In this document: positions 26,835-37,722 of the stretch, in pieces
How positions within the stretch are numbered: the first letter of the stretch is position 1
Layout of the letters: the number at the start of each line of letters is the position of its first letter
Assembly (NCBI GenBank): GCA_943735955.1
Contig: OX030970.1
Coordinates: forward strand, 4,331,546-4,395,545
Reading direction: 5' to 3'
DNA: 64,000 nucleotides
From: Piscicola geometra
Taxonomy: Eukaryota > Annelida > Clitellata > Hirudinida > Piscicolidae
Made by a program: the position numbers and the translations under genes
The notes under the pieces: model-generated
What the model was told of the DNA's origin: nothing
Databases searched by the model: none
Seen by the model: the letters and a program-made list of their open reading frames with translations, nothing else

Positions 26835-27254
26835 CCTTACTTTTACACATGTATGTGTGGTATGTATGTTCAAAAGTTTGTTTGTTAGTGATGATAAACA
26901 TGGGGGAGCTTGTAAAGAAAAGATGATGATGATGATTATAGTGGTGGTGATGATGATGAATATAGTGGTGATGATGATGATGGGTTTAGTGGTGATGATG
27001 ATGATGGTTTTAGTGGTGATGATGATTATAATAGAGAGGATAATGATGATTTTAGTGATGATGGAGAGGAAAGTTTGGAGTAAGTTCCTCATTTACAACT
27101 ACATCCACACAAACACAGGGTGGGCGAGTAGAACAGCAGTGGTGGATGAGTCTATTTATAAGCCAGATACATGACTCATCAAAGCTGCGTATCTCCAATT
27201 AGGCGCTAGAAAAGTTTTTTCCTGTGTTATACTCGTTTTATAAAATAATTATAG

Positions 27255-27890
27255 TTTTTATTTCAGTTTCGTTTAGGAATTAATTATTGTTTTTATTTTC
27301 GTTTTCGTTTTGAAAATAATTAAAGTTTTTATTTTTGTTTCAGTTTTGAAAATAATTAAAGTTTTTATTTTCATTTTAGTTTTGAAAATATATTAATTTA
27401 CAATTTTAAACACTATTTTATATATCTAAAAAAATTAATTGATCCTAAAATGAAACAGTAAAATAGAACTGTATATTAACAACAAATGAGTTTTATAAAT
27501 TAACAGTCAATTGAAATATTACAAGAATTGAGTACGTAAATTATTGAGTAATAACAAATTTTAAATATAATATCAAATTTACGATTAAAATAAGTGATAA
27601 TTTAATTGACAAAGCCAAACGGTAATAAAATAACGTTTTATAAATGGCGGTACTTTCATAAAGTCCAAAGATAATGTCTATAACATAGACAAATATTTTT
27701 TTTATAAATTATACATTTACATATAAAGGCATACTTTGAAATTTATTACATTTTCGTTTTGAAAATAATTATAGTTTTTATTTCAGTTTCGTTTTGGAAA
27801 TAATTATAGTTTTTATTTTCGTTTTCGTGGAGCGATTATTCAGAATTGTCGTTTTCGTTACGAAAATAAACACTGGTTTTTTCGTTCCTT
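27255..27890. repeat. dispersed AT-rich repeat (ttttgaaaataattatag)
   Basis: The phrase gttttgaaaataattatagt followed by ttttatttcagtttcg recurs at about 27255-27390 (four times) and again at 27750-27835. It may be an inverted or degenerate transposon terminus, and the 360 bp between could be an element body. The family is not recognised. Confidence 0.5.
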
Positions 27891-28532
27891 TATTCTTTTT
27901 CTATATATTCTTTCATTCAGTCATTCATCTTTTTTTACTGTTTTACGAATACAACTGAAGAAAAGTTACTTCTAAAGCTCCAACAGCAACAATCAAATAA
28001 ATTTCTCTAGCGCTCTTTCCTCAAATTCAACAACGACTATTTACAAATAATATTTGTTGAATTTAACCGGTGAAAAACTAAATCATGACTGAATTTATTA
28101 AAAAGAAGCTTTAAAAAGTAACCTGTGACAGTGAAAACTCGTTCATGCATCAGTTACATAGATGCAGGCATTGGGTCAACGGTTTGAGAAATCACACTTT
28201 GTAACAGGATCGACTGTACCATTACAAAGTATACTACAGTGGTGAGCACTAGGCAGAGCAGTAAATGAAGTAGAATATTGCGCTATACAAATTATAAAAA
28301 GATGTTGGATCCGATCCCGGATTAGATTCTGGTCCTATATAACTCTCAAACTACCACCCCCCCCCCCCCCGATACACCCCACCCTCCCCCTTTCGTGACC
28401 AACCCCCTACCTTTCAACTTCCTTTCATTCCGCCTACCTCACTCACTCACTCACTCACAACCCCCCTTCTCCCCTCTCCCCCTTCACCAACCCTCAAACC
28501 CACCTCACCTCCCCCCCTTCCCCTCCCCCAAA

Positions 28533-31500
28533 TCATCCCCCTAGAGCCTGTAGGACCTTCTCATACACCAGGAAGGTGATGCAACAGGCCGGTGTCACTC
28601 TCACCACACCCGGCAACAAGCCCTTGAAGAAGCCCTTCAAGCCCTCTTTCCTGATTGGTTTCGTTGTTGTAGGGGTGGGTTGTGGAGGGTTGTTGTAGGG
28701 GTGGGTTGTGGAGGGTTGTTGTAGTGGGTGGGTTGTTGTAGGGGTGGGTTGTTGAAGGGGTGGGTTGTTGAAGGGGTGGGTTGTTGTAGGGGTGGGTTGT
28801 GGAAGGTTGTTGTAGGGGTGGGTTGTGGAGGGTTGTTGTACTGGGTGGGTTGTGGAGGGTTGTTGTACTGGGTGGGTTGTTGAAGGGGTGGGTTGTGGAG
28901 GGTTGTTGTAGGGGTGGGTTGTTGTAGGGGTGGGTTGTGGAGGGTTGTTGTAGTGGGTGGGTTGTTGTAGGGGTGGGTTGTGGAGGGTTGTTGTAGTGGG
29001 TGGGTTGTTGTAGGGGTGGGTTGTGGAGGGGTGGGTTGTTGTAGGGGTGGGTTATGGAGGGTTGTTGTAGTGGGTGGGTTGTTGAAGGGGGTGGGTTGTT
29101 GTAGGGGTGGGTTGTGAGTTGTTTGTAGGGATGGGTTGTTGTAGGGGTGGGTTGTGGAAGGTTGTTGTAGTGGGTGGGTTGTTGTAGGGGTGGGCTGTGG
29201 AAGGTTCTTGTAGTGGGTGGGTTGTGGAAGGTTGTTGTAGTGGGTGGGTTGTTGTAGGGGTGGGTTGTGGAAGGTTGTTGTAGTGGGTGGGTTGTTGTAG
29301 GGGTGGGTTGTGGAAGGTTGTTGTAGTGGGTGGGTTGTTGTAGGGGTGGGTTGTGGAAGGTTGTTGTAGTGGGTGGGTTGTTGTAGGGGTGTGTTGTTTA
29401 AGGGGTGGGTTGTTGTAGTGGGTGGGTTGTTGTAGGGGTGGGTTGTTTAAGGGGTGGGTTGTTGTAGGGGTGGGTTGTTTAAGGGGTGGGTTGTTGTAGT
29501 GGGTGGGTTGTGGGGGTTGGGTTGTTTTAGTGGGTGGGTTGTTGTGAGGGTGGGTTGTGGGTTGTAGGGGTGGGTTGTGAGGGTTGTTTGTGAGGAAGGT
29601 TGGAATGTTGTAGGGGTGGGTTGTGGGGTTGTTGAGGGTTGGGTTGTTGTAGGGGTGGGTTGGGGTTGTTTGTGGGGATGGTTGGGTTGGGTAAGTGGTT
29701 ATAGTGGTGGTAGGTTGGAAGAAGAATGGTAGGAATTGGAGTGAAATGGTGGTCGTGTTGGGGGTTGTGGTGGGAGAAGACTGGTGATGGTGGAAATATT
29801 GTTGAAAATGGGTAGTGGTAGAATGGTGGTAGCAGTATGGAATGGAAATAACTGAAATAGGAAAACAAAGAGTGGATGGTCGAAAAACCCCCTCCCCAAC
29901 CGACCATTATCATAATCATCATCAATCCACCACCACCACCATAAACACAACCACCACCATTACAACAATCACCGCTACCATTATTACAACAAACGCTCCA
30001 CCACCATCTCCATCTACACCCCCACCACCATTACCACCATCACCACCACCCCTACACAAACATCCCAATCACCCCCCCCCCCCCCCCTACACAAAAATCC
30101 CAATCACTACCCCCCCCCACCTGTAAGTATGTCTGATAACCTCCAAACTACTGGTGTAGTGGCTGTGTTGGCTCTGCAGTCGCGACCTGACCACCTGGTA
30201 CGGGTAGGTGATGCTGGAGGCGATGATTTTAGATGAGGCGGCAAACGCCAGGTACTCCAGCGTGGTCTGTTGGTGGGGTGTGGTCTGTTGGTGGGGTGTA
30301 GTCTGTTGGTGGGGTGTGGTCTGTTGGTGGGGTGTGGTCTGTTGGTGGGGTGTGGTGTGTTGGTGGGACGTGGTCTGTTGGTGGGGTGTGGTCTGTTGGT
30401 GTGGTGTGGTCTGTTGGTGAGGTGTGGTCTGTTGGTGGGGTGTGGTCTGTTGGTGGGGTGTGGTGTGTTGGTGGGACGTGGTCTGTTGGTGTGGTGTGGT
30501 CTGTTGGTGAGATGTGGTCTGTTGGTGGGGTGTGGTTTGTTGGTGGGGTGTGGTTTGGGTGTGGTGTGGTCTGTTGGTGGGGTTTTGGTTTGGGAGGGTG
30601 GGGAGAGGGGGAGGTTGATGGTGAAGATGGTTAGTGAACAGGGGGATAGGGGTTGGGATGGGATTTTGCGGTGTGTGGAATATATGGATAGAAGATGGTG
30701 ATGATGGTTGATCCGATGCTAGTGGTTGAAGAGTGGATAAATGAATTAGTTGGATTGATGAATAGATAGATTGATGGATGGGTTGATGGATGGGTTGATG
30801 GATGGATGGAAGGAATTGCAGTGAAATGGATGGAATAATGATGGAGGAAACAAAAAGACAGGAAGAAGATGGTCGTACAAAAAGTAAAAACTCAAAAATG
30901 AAAGTAGAAGAAAAAGACTAATCTAAAGAGCAATAAAAAAAAATACCAGTTTCTGATTGGAGGGGCGGTGATGATAATGATTGTACGAGATCTTCATCTG
31001 CTCGTAAGACATGAACTGGACAGCACCATGGGAAACGCCGAAGAGGCCAGGCACCAGGCCCTGTGGTCGAGAGGTGTGTGTTTGTGTGTGTGATCCATTG
31101 CAGTGAGCGTTAAATGAATATAATTTGATGATTATGAAAATAATGATAATAATAATAATGATGATAATGATAATAATAATGATAAAAATAATAATGATAA
31201 TAATAATAATGATAACGATAATAGTGATAACGATAATAGTGATAAAGCTCTTTGAAAAGATTAATTAATAAAGTGCAACAATAATTTCATTTACATAATT
31301 TAACCTTTAGTAATCATTAATTCACCAATTTAATATTTTTATTATTAATATCATTATTTTTAAAACTTAAAGCAGACCTTGTAGAGTCCTGGCAGACCCT
31401 CATTCCTGAACAACTTCACCATACAATCAACCATCCCATTGTATTGTGGGATGGTTGAGGATGGTGGTGGTGATGATAATGATGGTGGTGGTGATAATGA

Positions 31501-32956
31501 TGATGGTGTGGTACGGGGCATTGTGCATGGTGGTGATAGTTTGGTTTGAGGTATAGTGGTTGAATGGGTAGGGTGTGTTGAGGAATGGGTTTTCAAGTGT
31601 TGAGTGGTGGTGGTAGTGGAGGGATGGGGAGTAGTGGTGGGGGGATGGAGGGTCGAATTTTGGAGACAAAGTCTTGTTTTAACCACCCAAATTGGGTTTG
31701 TCAGTAGGAGAGTGGCTACACCTGTAACAGTGGTGGTGCATTGAATAAGCCCGTAATCATATCAATAATAAAAATAATAATAATAATGACGTTTATTTAT
31801 AATGCGCCAAGGTAAGCAACATCATTATCATCACAACTACCATCGCGACTAAAAATCCTCATAACTATCATAATAATCAATCATAATAATTACCATAACC
31901 CTAATCATTATTATTAACATCATCATCATCATCACCGGCTTGTGATGCGATCAACATGTGACTGAGAGGGTCGAGGAAGGTTCGAGTGTTGTTCAAACGA
32001 CGCAGCTTCAAGTGGTTGTAGCTGTGGTGGTGTGGTTGTGGTGGTGTAGCTGTGGTGGTGTGGTTGTGGTGGTGTTGCTGTGGTGGTGTGGTTGTAGCTG
32101 AAGTGGTGTGGTTGTTGTGGTGTGGTTGAAGTTGTGGTGATGTGGTTGTGGTAGTGATGCTGTCGTTGTGGAAGTGATGCTGTGGTTGTAGCTGTGGTGG
32201 TGTGTTTTGGTAGTGATAAATCTTTGAAGAATGCATAATTTTTTACCAAATCCAAAAAACAAAAAGGTCAAAATTAAAACTCAAATAAAAGAAGCCTACT
32301 CTCAAACCCCTCCTCCTCCCAACTCACACAAAGAAATAAAAGCCCCACGAGACTCCAGCCCCCACCACATTTGGGGCGACGCCCCTATACAGTCCTCTAA
32401 GACCATCTTGCTTGAGTAGTGATGACACCACCCTCCTCAGGGCTTGACCCTGATCCCTGCCCCTGCCTTCTTCGCTCACTATGGGTGGGTGGGTTGGTGG
32501 ATTGGATATGTGAGCGGATTAGGTAGAAAGTTATTTATAAATTAAAGTTTTTAACATTTTAATGGAATCTTCTATTATACTTTACTGAAAATTGTTTAGT
32601 TCGAGTTTAAGTTTTTAAAGCCTTTGAACCTGAGGCATAAATTCATATCTAAAGTTAAAAATTGATTTGTGGTGAATACCAATTTCAAATGAATTGATGC
32701 CACCACAACATAAAGAGAATTATAACAGGAAGATCTTTAATCGATATCACCACATTTATAGATCATTTTATAAACTCAACATAAATTGACCTTGAAGTCT
32801 GACCTTGACGAGGTCAAGTGGGTGCAGAATGGAAGTGGCAGCCACCCCTCCGAGAGTTCCTGCCACCAAATGCTCCCATTTCACTTCAGAAAAAAAGTCG
32901 GCCATAACAGTGCTTCTGAAGTAGATTCTTTTGGAATTCTCCAGTGCGGGAGTCAT
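28533..32956 (-). CDS. mitochondrial carrier, SLC25A32 (folate/FAD) type
   Basis: Seven exons: 32791-32956, 32328-32478, 31936-32021, 31378-31721, 30947-31060, 30121-30266, 28533-28650. They total 1125 nt (374 codons plus stop), with all phases compatible. It has the three repeats of the SLC25 family with signatures [22 protein letters not shown] and [11 protein letters not shown]. Family-specific stretches of the mitochondrial folate/FAD transporter are also present: [48 protein letters not shown] and [17 protein letters not shown]. The protein would sit in the mitochondrial inner membrane with six helices. Exon 4 carries about 70 extra residues rich in Thr, Pro and Ser between the second signature and [17 protein letters not shown], where the human protein has about ten. 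The start is ambiguous: ATG at 32956 or, more usual for the family, ATG at 32905 ([10 protein letters not shown]); a TTTATAG acceptor-like site precedes the former. Paralogues that carry other substrates cannot be excluded. Confidence 0.9.
28664..29690. repeat. 1 kb GGGTGGGTTGTTGTAG minisatellite
   Basis: About 60 degenerate 15-25 bp units (ggggtgggttgttgtagg and ggtgggttgtggagggttgt) fill much of intron 28651-30120 of the carrier gene. G-runs of 3-4 spaced by 1-9 bases recur throughout, on the strand opposite the transcript. The remainder of the intron (29690-30120) has CAC/ACC and poly-C tracts. Confidence 0.92.
30267..30590. repeat. 18-bp minisatellite repeating the 3' splice junction
   Basis: About 17 units of gtctgttggtggggtgtg. 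On the gene's sense strand each unit reads ACCCCACCAACAGACCAC, which is the same as the real acceptor and first exon bases of carrier exon 6 (CACCCCACCAACAG then ACCACGCTGG). The array starts exactly at the exon edge inside intron 30267-30946. Confidence 0.9.
31140..31245. repeat. (AATGAT)n microsatellite in carrier intron
   Basis: An imperfect AAT/GAT repeat inside intron 31061-31377. Confidence 0.85.
32025..32215. repeat. GTGGTGTGGTTGTGGT repeat in carrier intron
   Basis: A degenerate 12-24 bp repeat fills intron 32022-32327 next to the acceptor CCACAG at 32022. It is open in several frames on the minus strand, as Thr/Pro/His-rich shadows. Confidence 0.8.
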
Positions 32957-32959
32957 ATG

Positions 32960-33870
32960 AGCTATAAATCTGAAAACGTTTTAATCTGGCTTTTTGTTTT
33001 TTATTATATTTTTTTTAAATACTGCTTGAAGAGTTATATATAAATTTACTTTTGATTCACTTAATTAATATATTTAAAAACTATTAACAAGTTATGATAA
33101 TATTTGAACATTCAGTTTACCTGAAAAAAGTAATAAATAATATCAAATTAATATTCTTGAGTAATTAAGTGAAATTTTACATGTGATTTCTGAAATAGAA
33201 GACATGCGAAATATTCTGTTAGTTCACTTTTATGAATAAATTTTTAACCACCATAGACATAGTATCTGGGTGTTTGTAGATACCATTGGGGAAGAATTTG
33301 AGAAATTTATATATATTTTAAAGAAGAATTTTCACTATTCTGAAATGTTTTCGAATCTGAAAATAGATTTAAATTGATTAAAAACAAATTTAAAGTCTTT
33401 TAAAAGATAAAAAAATAAAATAGAAAATATTATTATTTATCAAAATAATTCAAAAAACTAAAAAGGATCTGCTCTGGAAAGCCTAACCGAATGAAATGTG
33501 TACAGATCCATTTTAAAATCAATCGAAATACTCAATTAAAACACGTCAAAACCAATCATAAATGCATTAAAATCTATCAAAGTCATATATATGACATATA
33601 TATATATATATGACTTTGTGTCTTTTCATAATTAAATATGTAATTTAAAAAATTTAAATCTTAAATATGCCCATGTTTGTATCATACATGTTTAAAATAT
33701 TTTAAAGCACAAGACTTGAATTAATCTTTTGAAATAACTGAATAGTTTTTCAGATTATGGTAAGCGGGACACTAACACTAAGTAGTACTATTATTCTATT
33801 TTTTGTACTTGTCTTAATTCTTAATATTGCACAATCGTTTCTAGAAACAAAAATGACGAGTAAAATTTTT
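32960..33870. other. AT-rich DNA with a dispersed repeat
   Basis: This is the upstream region of the carrier gene. Positions 33471-33589 match 50724-50842 almost base for base (starting gctctggaaagcctaaccga). A short (TA)n palindrome follows at 33586-33617. No gene was seen. Confidence 0.6.
33471..33589 (+). repeat. dispersed repeat copy 1 (pair with 50724-50842)
   Basis: The two copies share gctctggaaagcctaaccga and then about 95 further bp with few substitutions, in the same orientation. The second copy lies just beyond the AHI1-like stop codon, so this copy may be the displaced flank of the AHI1 fragment at 37496-37634. Confidence 0.85.
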
Positions 33871-33872
33871 AT

Positions 33873-36620
33873 TTAAAATGGAGAATAGATGAAAGTATCA
33901 GATTTTCTCGAAGTCTGCTTTCTTCGATTACGAGAGTTTTTAGACGCGCTGCATGTAGCAGACGGTGATTTCGGCTCCATCTTCACTGACACATGAGGCC
34001 TGTCCAAGGAAGCAGTTGTCATCACTGCCAAATCAGGTTTTAATGTGGGAATCAAATGCCCCTGCTTAGCATCAAAGCAGGTGCAGTCTGTGTCACAGCT
34101 GCAGGCTAGCTCTCTGTAGATAATGGGCGCCTCAGAATTTCTTTTCCTGACGTGGTCGCCAGTCCGAGGCCTGCCATAGCTGGTAGAGTTGGACGGGCTG
34201 CTTCCATCAGAGCCACGCACTCTTTGACATCGTCAGAGGTTATCTGTGGATAGAGTGGTACGTGTAAAAAATATTTTTTGCCATTATGAATAGTTTATAT
34301 CATTTAGCAAGGTTGAAAATCAAAGTCTTCACACACAAAAATTAATTTACAGTTTCAGAGTATAAAAACCTCGTGTAGAAGAACTTGTAGCTCACGAATC
34401 CGATAACCGTTCAAGACTGCTTAAAGGTCAGCGAGCTAGTTGACAGACATGCCCATTGCTATGGCGTTGTCACAGCTGCGCTCGAGGGCTGCTCCGACGC
34501 CGTCAGGAGCTCCTTTGCCGTGGTCGGCTTCTGTAAAAACCATTGCCATGAGTGGATGCCTCGTCTTGCCAACTCGCTTTGGAACAAAAACATGGTGCCT
34601 CGGTTTCGGTTCTGTGACGATGGGGAGTCAGATACGATCGTCACAGACTCGAAGCCCGGTATCATGGCCTGGCAGTGGTCCAGAATGGGCCGGAGATGCG
34701 GGGATGGGGAGCGGGGATGGCTAAGATGGTAGACGTTGGACTTGCAAATCAAAGGTTGCCTGTTCGAATCCTTGACAAGCAACCGTGAACTATCATATAC
34801 CTAGTGTATATGATGCAGTGTTTGCGACGTATGCATTGAGAGATGTGTACGTCGTGTGAAGTGGCGCTGCGGTGCATAGGACCCATGGTTCTCAGAACCA
34901 TTGTAACATGGCCTGCGTCTGTCAGGCTGTAAACGATATAGACCAAAAAAAATACCGGCCGATATTTTTATTTTTTCCAATTACAATGTGGCAAATGCTG
35001 TGGGCTCAGAGTCCTTAAAAATATTTTTTAACAGCAGTTACAATCTGAGATTAAGTCACAGAGTGAACATTTAATTTTTGCACATTTACACTCACCGCAA
35101 TGTAGAGGATGTCTTAGTGAATAACCATCTCTGTATGGAACCCCCAGTGGGCAGATTGCGACTCTGTGCTATACTTTTCGACATTGGACGGACCCCCTCC
35201 ATCAGAGCCACGTACTCTTTGATATACTTTCCGACAACAGAAATTCTTAGGAGCTGATCAAACTTAATCAGAGCGTCCTCTATACTGTAGAAAACGTATC
35301 ATGGTAAAGTTCAGGTTAGATGAAATAGATGAAAACAAAGTTATACTCTCACCTGAACAAGCTGGGTGGACTTGTACTGCGTCCGCATGTCTGTTGTTAG
35401 CTCCCATTGGTGAAATTTGATGGTGCTAGGAGCTCCTTCAGGTACTGGAAGAAGCACAGTTCAGTCGAGACACACAGTGCACTTGTTGTACATACGGCAT
35501 ACGAGACGGAACTGCACACCAGCTGATCGACAAGGTGATGCTTTTCGCGACTGTTAATGAGCTTGCAGAAAACAGTGAATTGACGATCAACTGTCAAGAA
35601 ATGTTTGAGGTTTGAATAAATGAACAAAATCAAACTTACATGTTGTCGAATCATAACTCACATCGAGATTGGTGCAGTGCGAACACAAGCACAAGTTTCT
35701 GTCGCAGAGACGTGGTCTCAACACGAAAAACGCTTTTTGTCTCAGCACGTAGAAAGTCGATCAACTTATTTTTATATCAGGAAATTCTGAAGCAAACTTC
35801 TCGAATAGAATTTCGACCGAAAAGTTCAAGTACTGCTTCTGATACTTCTGACCTTTCAAGGAGATCGTCTTTTTCTTTCCTGACGCAAGGCGTGAATTGT
35901 CGTCCCTGGGTATGAAGTCGACGACGCGAGTTGCCAGAGTCAAAGACGATGGTCGGACTGTCGGCTCCGGTGCCCCCAGTGGACTGATCGTTCAGTAGTC
36001 GATACGCATGCCTTTCATGAGATAACGCTTCACATTTCTACGGGCAGCGTTGCAAATCTGTCAATTCAAGTTATATATTTAAGCAGCAAGCGATTTAAAA
36101 AATTGATGCGAATTTTAATGATAAAATTAAGCAGAAATGTAATTGACGATTAGCTTACCTTTTTCATAACGGAAACTACAGAGCGCGTTCGAACGTAATA
36201 TCAGCCGCATCGTTTTTCACGCGTTGCTCTCGTGTGCGGTGTAGTTGTAGCAGATGCTTCCTGCTTGCTTCGCGACAGGCCACTCGCATTGCCAGGGCCG
36301 AGAAAGCAGCCTCAGCATTCTTCTTCTGCACGATTAAAATTAAAGTTATAAGTTTTAAAAATCATTAATAACGTAATTTAATGTAATATTTTAAGAAAAC
36401 TTACCATACGATATATTCCTTTTCGTAGGCGCCATAGCTCTCGCTGCAGATTTTTAATCTTGCGCTGCATGTGCACCCAGGCACATCTCGCTTTGTGCTT
36501 CTCCCGATCGCGAGCGGCGGTGCTCCGATTTTCAGTTGCACCAGAACTTGATGTGCTGGTCGCTAACGCCAGGGTATGCATGCTTGCATATGTTGATATT
36601 GTTCTATAAAAAAGAAACAT
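33873..36620 (-). pseudogene. decayed multi-exon transposon-like gene
   Basis: A string of minus-strand coding fragments in the expected order. They are a basic N-terminal segment (ARCAWVHMQRKIKNLQRELW, 36405-36620; then KKNAEAAFSALAMRV, 36159-36325), a block with DDNSRLASGKKKTISLKGQK and FPDIKIS (35761-35943), FFVLRPRLCDRNLCLCSHCT (35640-35760), SDSPSSQNRNRGTMFLFQ joined by a frameshift to HGKGAPDGVGAALERSCDNA (34440-34640), and a Cys-rich end, RELACSCDTDCTCFD (33873-34220). From memory this order (DDNSR, CLCxxCxN, DGPSSQ, HGKGxxDG) belongs to an uncharacterised multicopy protein family of invertebrates that behaves like a transposon gene. It has in-frame stops (for example TGA after FPDIKIS and after FERAL), at least one frameshift and a SINE inserted in it. 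The exact boundaries are uncertain. Confidence 0.6.
34709..34940 (+). mobile_element. tRNA-derived SINE, type A, copy 2
   Basis: A box TGGCTAAGATGG at 34718-34729 and perfect B box GTTCGAATCC at 34762-34771, followed by the shared atcatatacctagtgtat and gatgcagtgtttg. It interrupts the decayed transposon-like gene. Its downstream body (aggacccatggttctcagaa) is longer than that of the copy at 8130. Confidence 0.85.
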
Positions 36621-36696
36621 AAGAGCCCGATATTTTAAATTTACCTTCCTATACTCATGAACTGTATTAATAATAATAAGTTAGAAGTTTATTATT

Positions 36697-36745
36697 AGTT
36701 TAGTTTAGGGAGTTAAAACCACGCAGATCTATTGACCTCTATAAT
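36697..36745 (+). repeat. short dispersed repeat (gtttagggagttaaa)
   Basis: ttagggagttaaa followed by c, a variable stretch, cagatctattgacctctata; related to 55968-56015 (gtttagggagttaaaccgaa, then tttcgacctctata). It is probably a fragment of an unidentified element. Confidence 0.5.
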
Positions 36746-37495
36746 GGTTATATATATAAAAAATTATTATTATATAAAAATATATATATTTATGTTTATG
36801 TATATAAATTATTCTTTACTATTATGTCATAGTCGCACTTATAGTTGTACATAATGGGACGGTTTTCCCAGTATTTATCTAATTTTATTTTAAATTTATC
36901 TGTATTTTCAGCTTTTACGATCTCATCAGGCAAGCTATTCCAAACTGTTACCACTCTATGTGTATAAAAAAAATTTCTTGTATTCTTTTGGCACTGTTTT
37001 TTGGATAATTTTAGTGAATTTAGTACTCACCTGTTTCTTGATAAATCACAATGATCAGCAGGAAAAAAACGCTAGAATCAGAAGTGAGAAATTGTGAAAA
37101 AAAACAAAAATTAAATAGTGTTTTTTAAAGTTGAGAGAAGCAAAACCACGTCTTTAAATAAGCCTGCGACTGAATAAATCAAACCGGATAGAACTAACAA
37201 ATATATAAACATAAATATTTAATATTAAAGATCTGTTAGCAAATTTAAGACATGCATTTTTAGGCTATTTTTAACTTTTGAATAGCTAGAAAGTATAATA
37301 TCGTAGTATTTATTATAAAAAATTAACATGGATAATATTTTTATATTCCTTTTCTTTAAAAAAAATGCATCCAGTCTTGGATACGATTTTCCATTCTTTT
37401 GAAAAACAAGTAAGACACGGAAAATCGCAAGAATGTAATCGTTTCTTGATTAACCCATATGTAGTAATACTACATTGTAGTATAGGTATATTACT
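36746..37495. other. AT-rich intergenic DNA
   Basis: No supported gene. It includes a (TA)n-rich tract around 36740-36810. Confidence 0.4.
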
Positions 37496-37634
37496 ATCTT
37501 TAACGTTTGATTGGTTGCGTGGTTGGATGGATGGTGGACCAGCCCCAAACACCTCTCTTCTTCGATCTTGATAATGATCTTTGGATAAAAAGACTCCACT
37601 GGTCAGATCCTTGCGGATAAAACTAGGGGTGCGC
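37496..37634 (-). pseudogene. duplicated fragment of AHI1-like last exon, 5' block
   Basis: It aligns without gaps to 51206-51344 in the last exon of the AHI1-like gene. The encoded minus-strand segment [20 protein letters not shown] with [18 protein letters not shown] matches the parent ([38 protein letters not shown]) with few changes. The copy is interrupted at 37634 by a SINE tail and then by the hAT element. It resumes at 47770. No other AHI1 exon accompanies it. Confidence 0.9.
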
Positions 37635-37715
37635 TCTTGAATTTGGGGAAAGAGCGCTAAAGAAATTGATTTGATTGATTGATAGAAATGTATTTGATTG
37701 TTTTGATTGATTGAT
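37633..37715 (+). mobile_element. SINE tail inserted in the AHI1 fragment
   Basis: ctcttgaatttggggaaaga, gcgctaaagaaatt and (GATT)n separate ggtgcg from taatggcc of the duplicated exon, which are two bases apart in the parent at 51338-51355. Confidence 0.75.
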
Positions 37716-37722
37716 TAATGGC
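37715..37722 (+). repeat. 8-bp target-site duplication, left
   Basis: ttaatggc directly before the hAT terminus. The identical 8-mer follows the other terminus at 47770-47777. Eight-bp duplications are diagnostic for hAT insertion. Confidence 0.9.

Noticed and set aside
34718..34771. tRNA gene
   Set aside because: A and B boxes are present, but stems do not pair as a tRNA and the sequence continues into a SINE body shared with 8130-8300.
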